Of a DNA stretch of 64,000 nt, positions 63,801 through 64,000 are shown piece by piece. Made by a program: the position numbers and the translations under genes. Below the pieces are notes generated by a model, which made no database searches, was not told where the DNA came from, and saw nothing but the letters and a program-made list of their open reading frames with translations. Source of the DNA: Paenibacillus catalpae (GTDB lineage Bacteria; Bacillota; Bacilli; Paenibacillales; Paenibacillaceae); NCBI RefSeq assembly GCF_900112695.1, contig NZ_FOMT01000002.1, positions 378,479 to 442,478 of the forward strand, written 5' to 3'. Within the stretch, counting starts at the first letter, position 1. The number at the start of each line of letters is the position of its first letter.

Positions 63801-64000
63801 GCCTTTACGATAATGTGGCTTCCATGATCGGCAATACTCCAATGGTGAAGCTTGGGAGGCTGTTCGAGCATGCCGGATTTGACGTATACGCCAAGCTGGA
63901 GATGCATAATCCCGGCGGCAGCGTGAAGGATCGTCCCGCGAAAGCGATGCTGCAGGCAGCACTTGAGGAAGGCCGCATTAAGCCCGGCTCCGTTATTGTG
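63797..64000 (+). CDS. Cysteine synthase/SbnA-like PLP enzyme, 5' part
   Basis: The first 68 residues of a fold-type II PLP enzyme, cut by the right end of the window. IGNTPMVKLGRLFEHAGF and KLEMHNPGGSVKDRPAKAML contain the PLP-binding Lys (in GSVKDR). GAAGGAAGGG precedes the ATG, which overlaps the previous stop. Members include CysK/CysM and SbnA, which makes the 2,3-diaminopropionate precursor in siderophore and antibiotic pathways; adjacency to an adenylating enzyme favours the latter but the sequence visible cannot decide. Confidence 0.85.
   Translation, partial: MSLYDNVASMIGNTPMVKLGRLFEHAGFDVYAKLEMHNPGGSVKDRPAKAMLQAALEEGRIKPGSVIV

Noticed and set aside
1..64000. tRNA, rRNA, insertion sequences, integrases or prophage genes
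   Set aside because: No cloverleaf with conserved T-arm, no rRNA core sequence and no transposase or integrase motif was seen on either strand.

Overview
The window looks like a chromosomal segment of a Paenibacillus-type Firmicute. This is an inference from several traits: Shine-Dalgarno sites of the AGGAGG type, balanced base composition, YesM/YesN-type and AraC-type regulation beside carbohydrate ABC importers, an S-layer-anchored amylopullulanase, a YheC/YheD-type spore-associated ATP-grasp protein and many glycoside hydrolases. I saw no rRNA, tRNA, CRISPR array, phage gene or insertion sequence.

Layout. (1) 1-9.2 kb: the end of a YesM sensor kinase, its YesN response regulator, a sugar ABC importer (two permeases and a binding lipoprotein), a GH35 beta-galactosidase and a GH29 alpha-L-fucosidase. 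This is a set for galactosyl/fucosyl glycans. (2) 9.3-29.2 kb: a continuous plus-strand island for organic sulfur salvage. It holds a LysR regulator, GNAT N-acetyltransferase, cystine/amino-acid-type ABC importer, LLM flavin monooxygenase, two M20 amidohydrolases, a DinB-fold protein, two very similar NtaA/DszA-type monooxygenases, a second (oligopeptide-type) ABC importer, an MFS exporter and a frameshifted LLM monooxygenase. The gene order resembles the Bacillus subtilis ytlI-ytmI-tcy...sndA and yxe operons, which degrade S-substituted cysteines through N-acetylation, oxidation and deacetylation. (3) 29.2-40.7 kb: a fructan locus with a LacI repressor, a sugar ABC importer, an intracellular GH32, a ROK fructokinase and a large secreted GH32 with CBM66-like modules. 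(4) 40.7-50.3 kb: a PhyH-family dioxygenase, three AraC-type regulators, a small Cys-rich protein, a GH51 arabinofuranosidase, a 0.57-kb array of about 125-bp palindrome-bearing tandem repeats, two Gfo/Idh/MocA oxidoreductases, a RibD/DHFR-like reductase and a GNAT acetyltransferase. (5) 50.3-57.2 kb: a 2154-residue S-layer-anchored GH13 amylopullulanase with an elaborate upstream region. (6) 57.2-64 kb: a LysR regulator divergent from an O-methyltransferase, a YhdH-type quinone reductase, MsrA, an orphan MacB-type ABC ATPase behind a duplicated 50-bp leader, a YheC/D protein, and an adenylate-forming enzyme translationally coupled to the start of an SbnA-like cysteine synthase homologue cut by the window end.

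The carbohydrate loci share one logic: extracellular enzymes or binding lipoproteins capture glycans, ABC importers bring in oligosaccharides (no transporter ATPase is encoded locally, so a shared MsmX-type ATPase is likely), and cytoplasmic hydrolases and a kinase finish the job. The least ordinary parts are the duplicated sulfur-salvage island with two pairs of operator-like motifs, the 125-bp array with an alternating A-B-A-B higher-order structure, the twin-operator and terminator-bearing leader before the amylopullulanase, an AraC gene that appears to lack a canonical start codon, and the adenylase-SbnA pair at the right edge.
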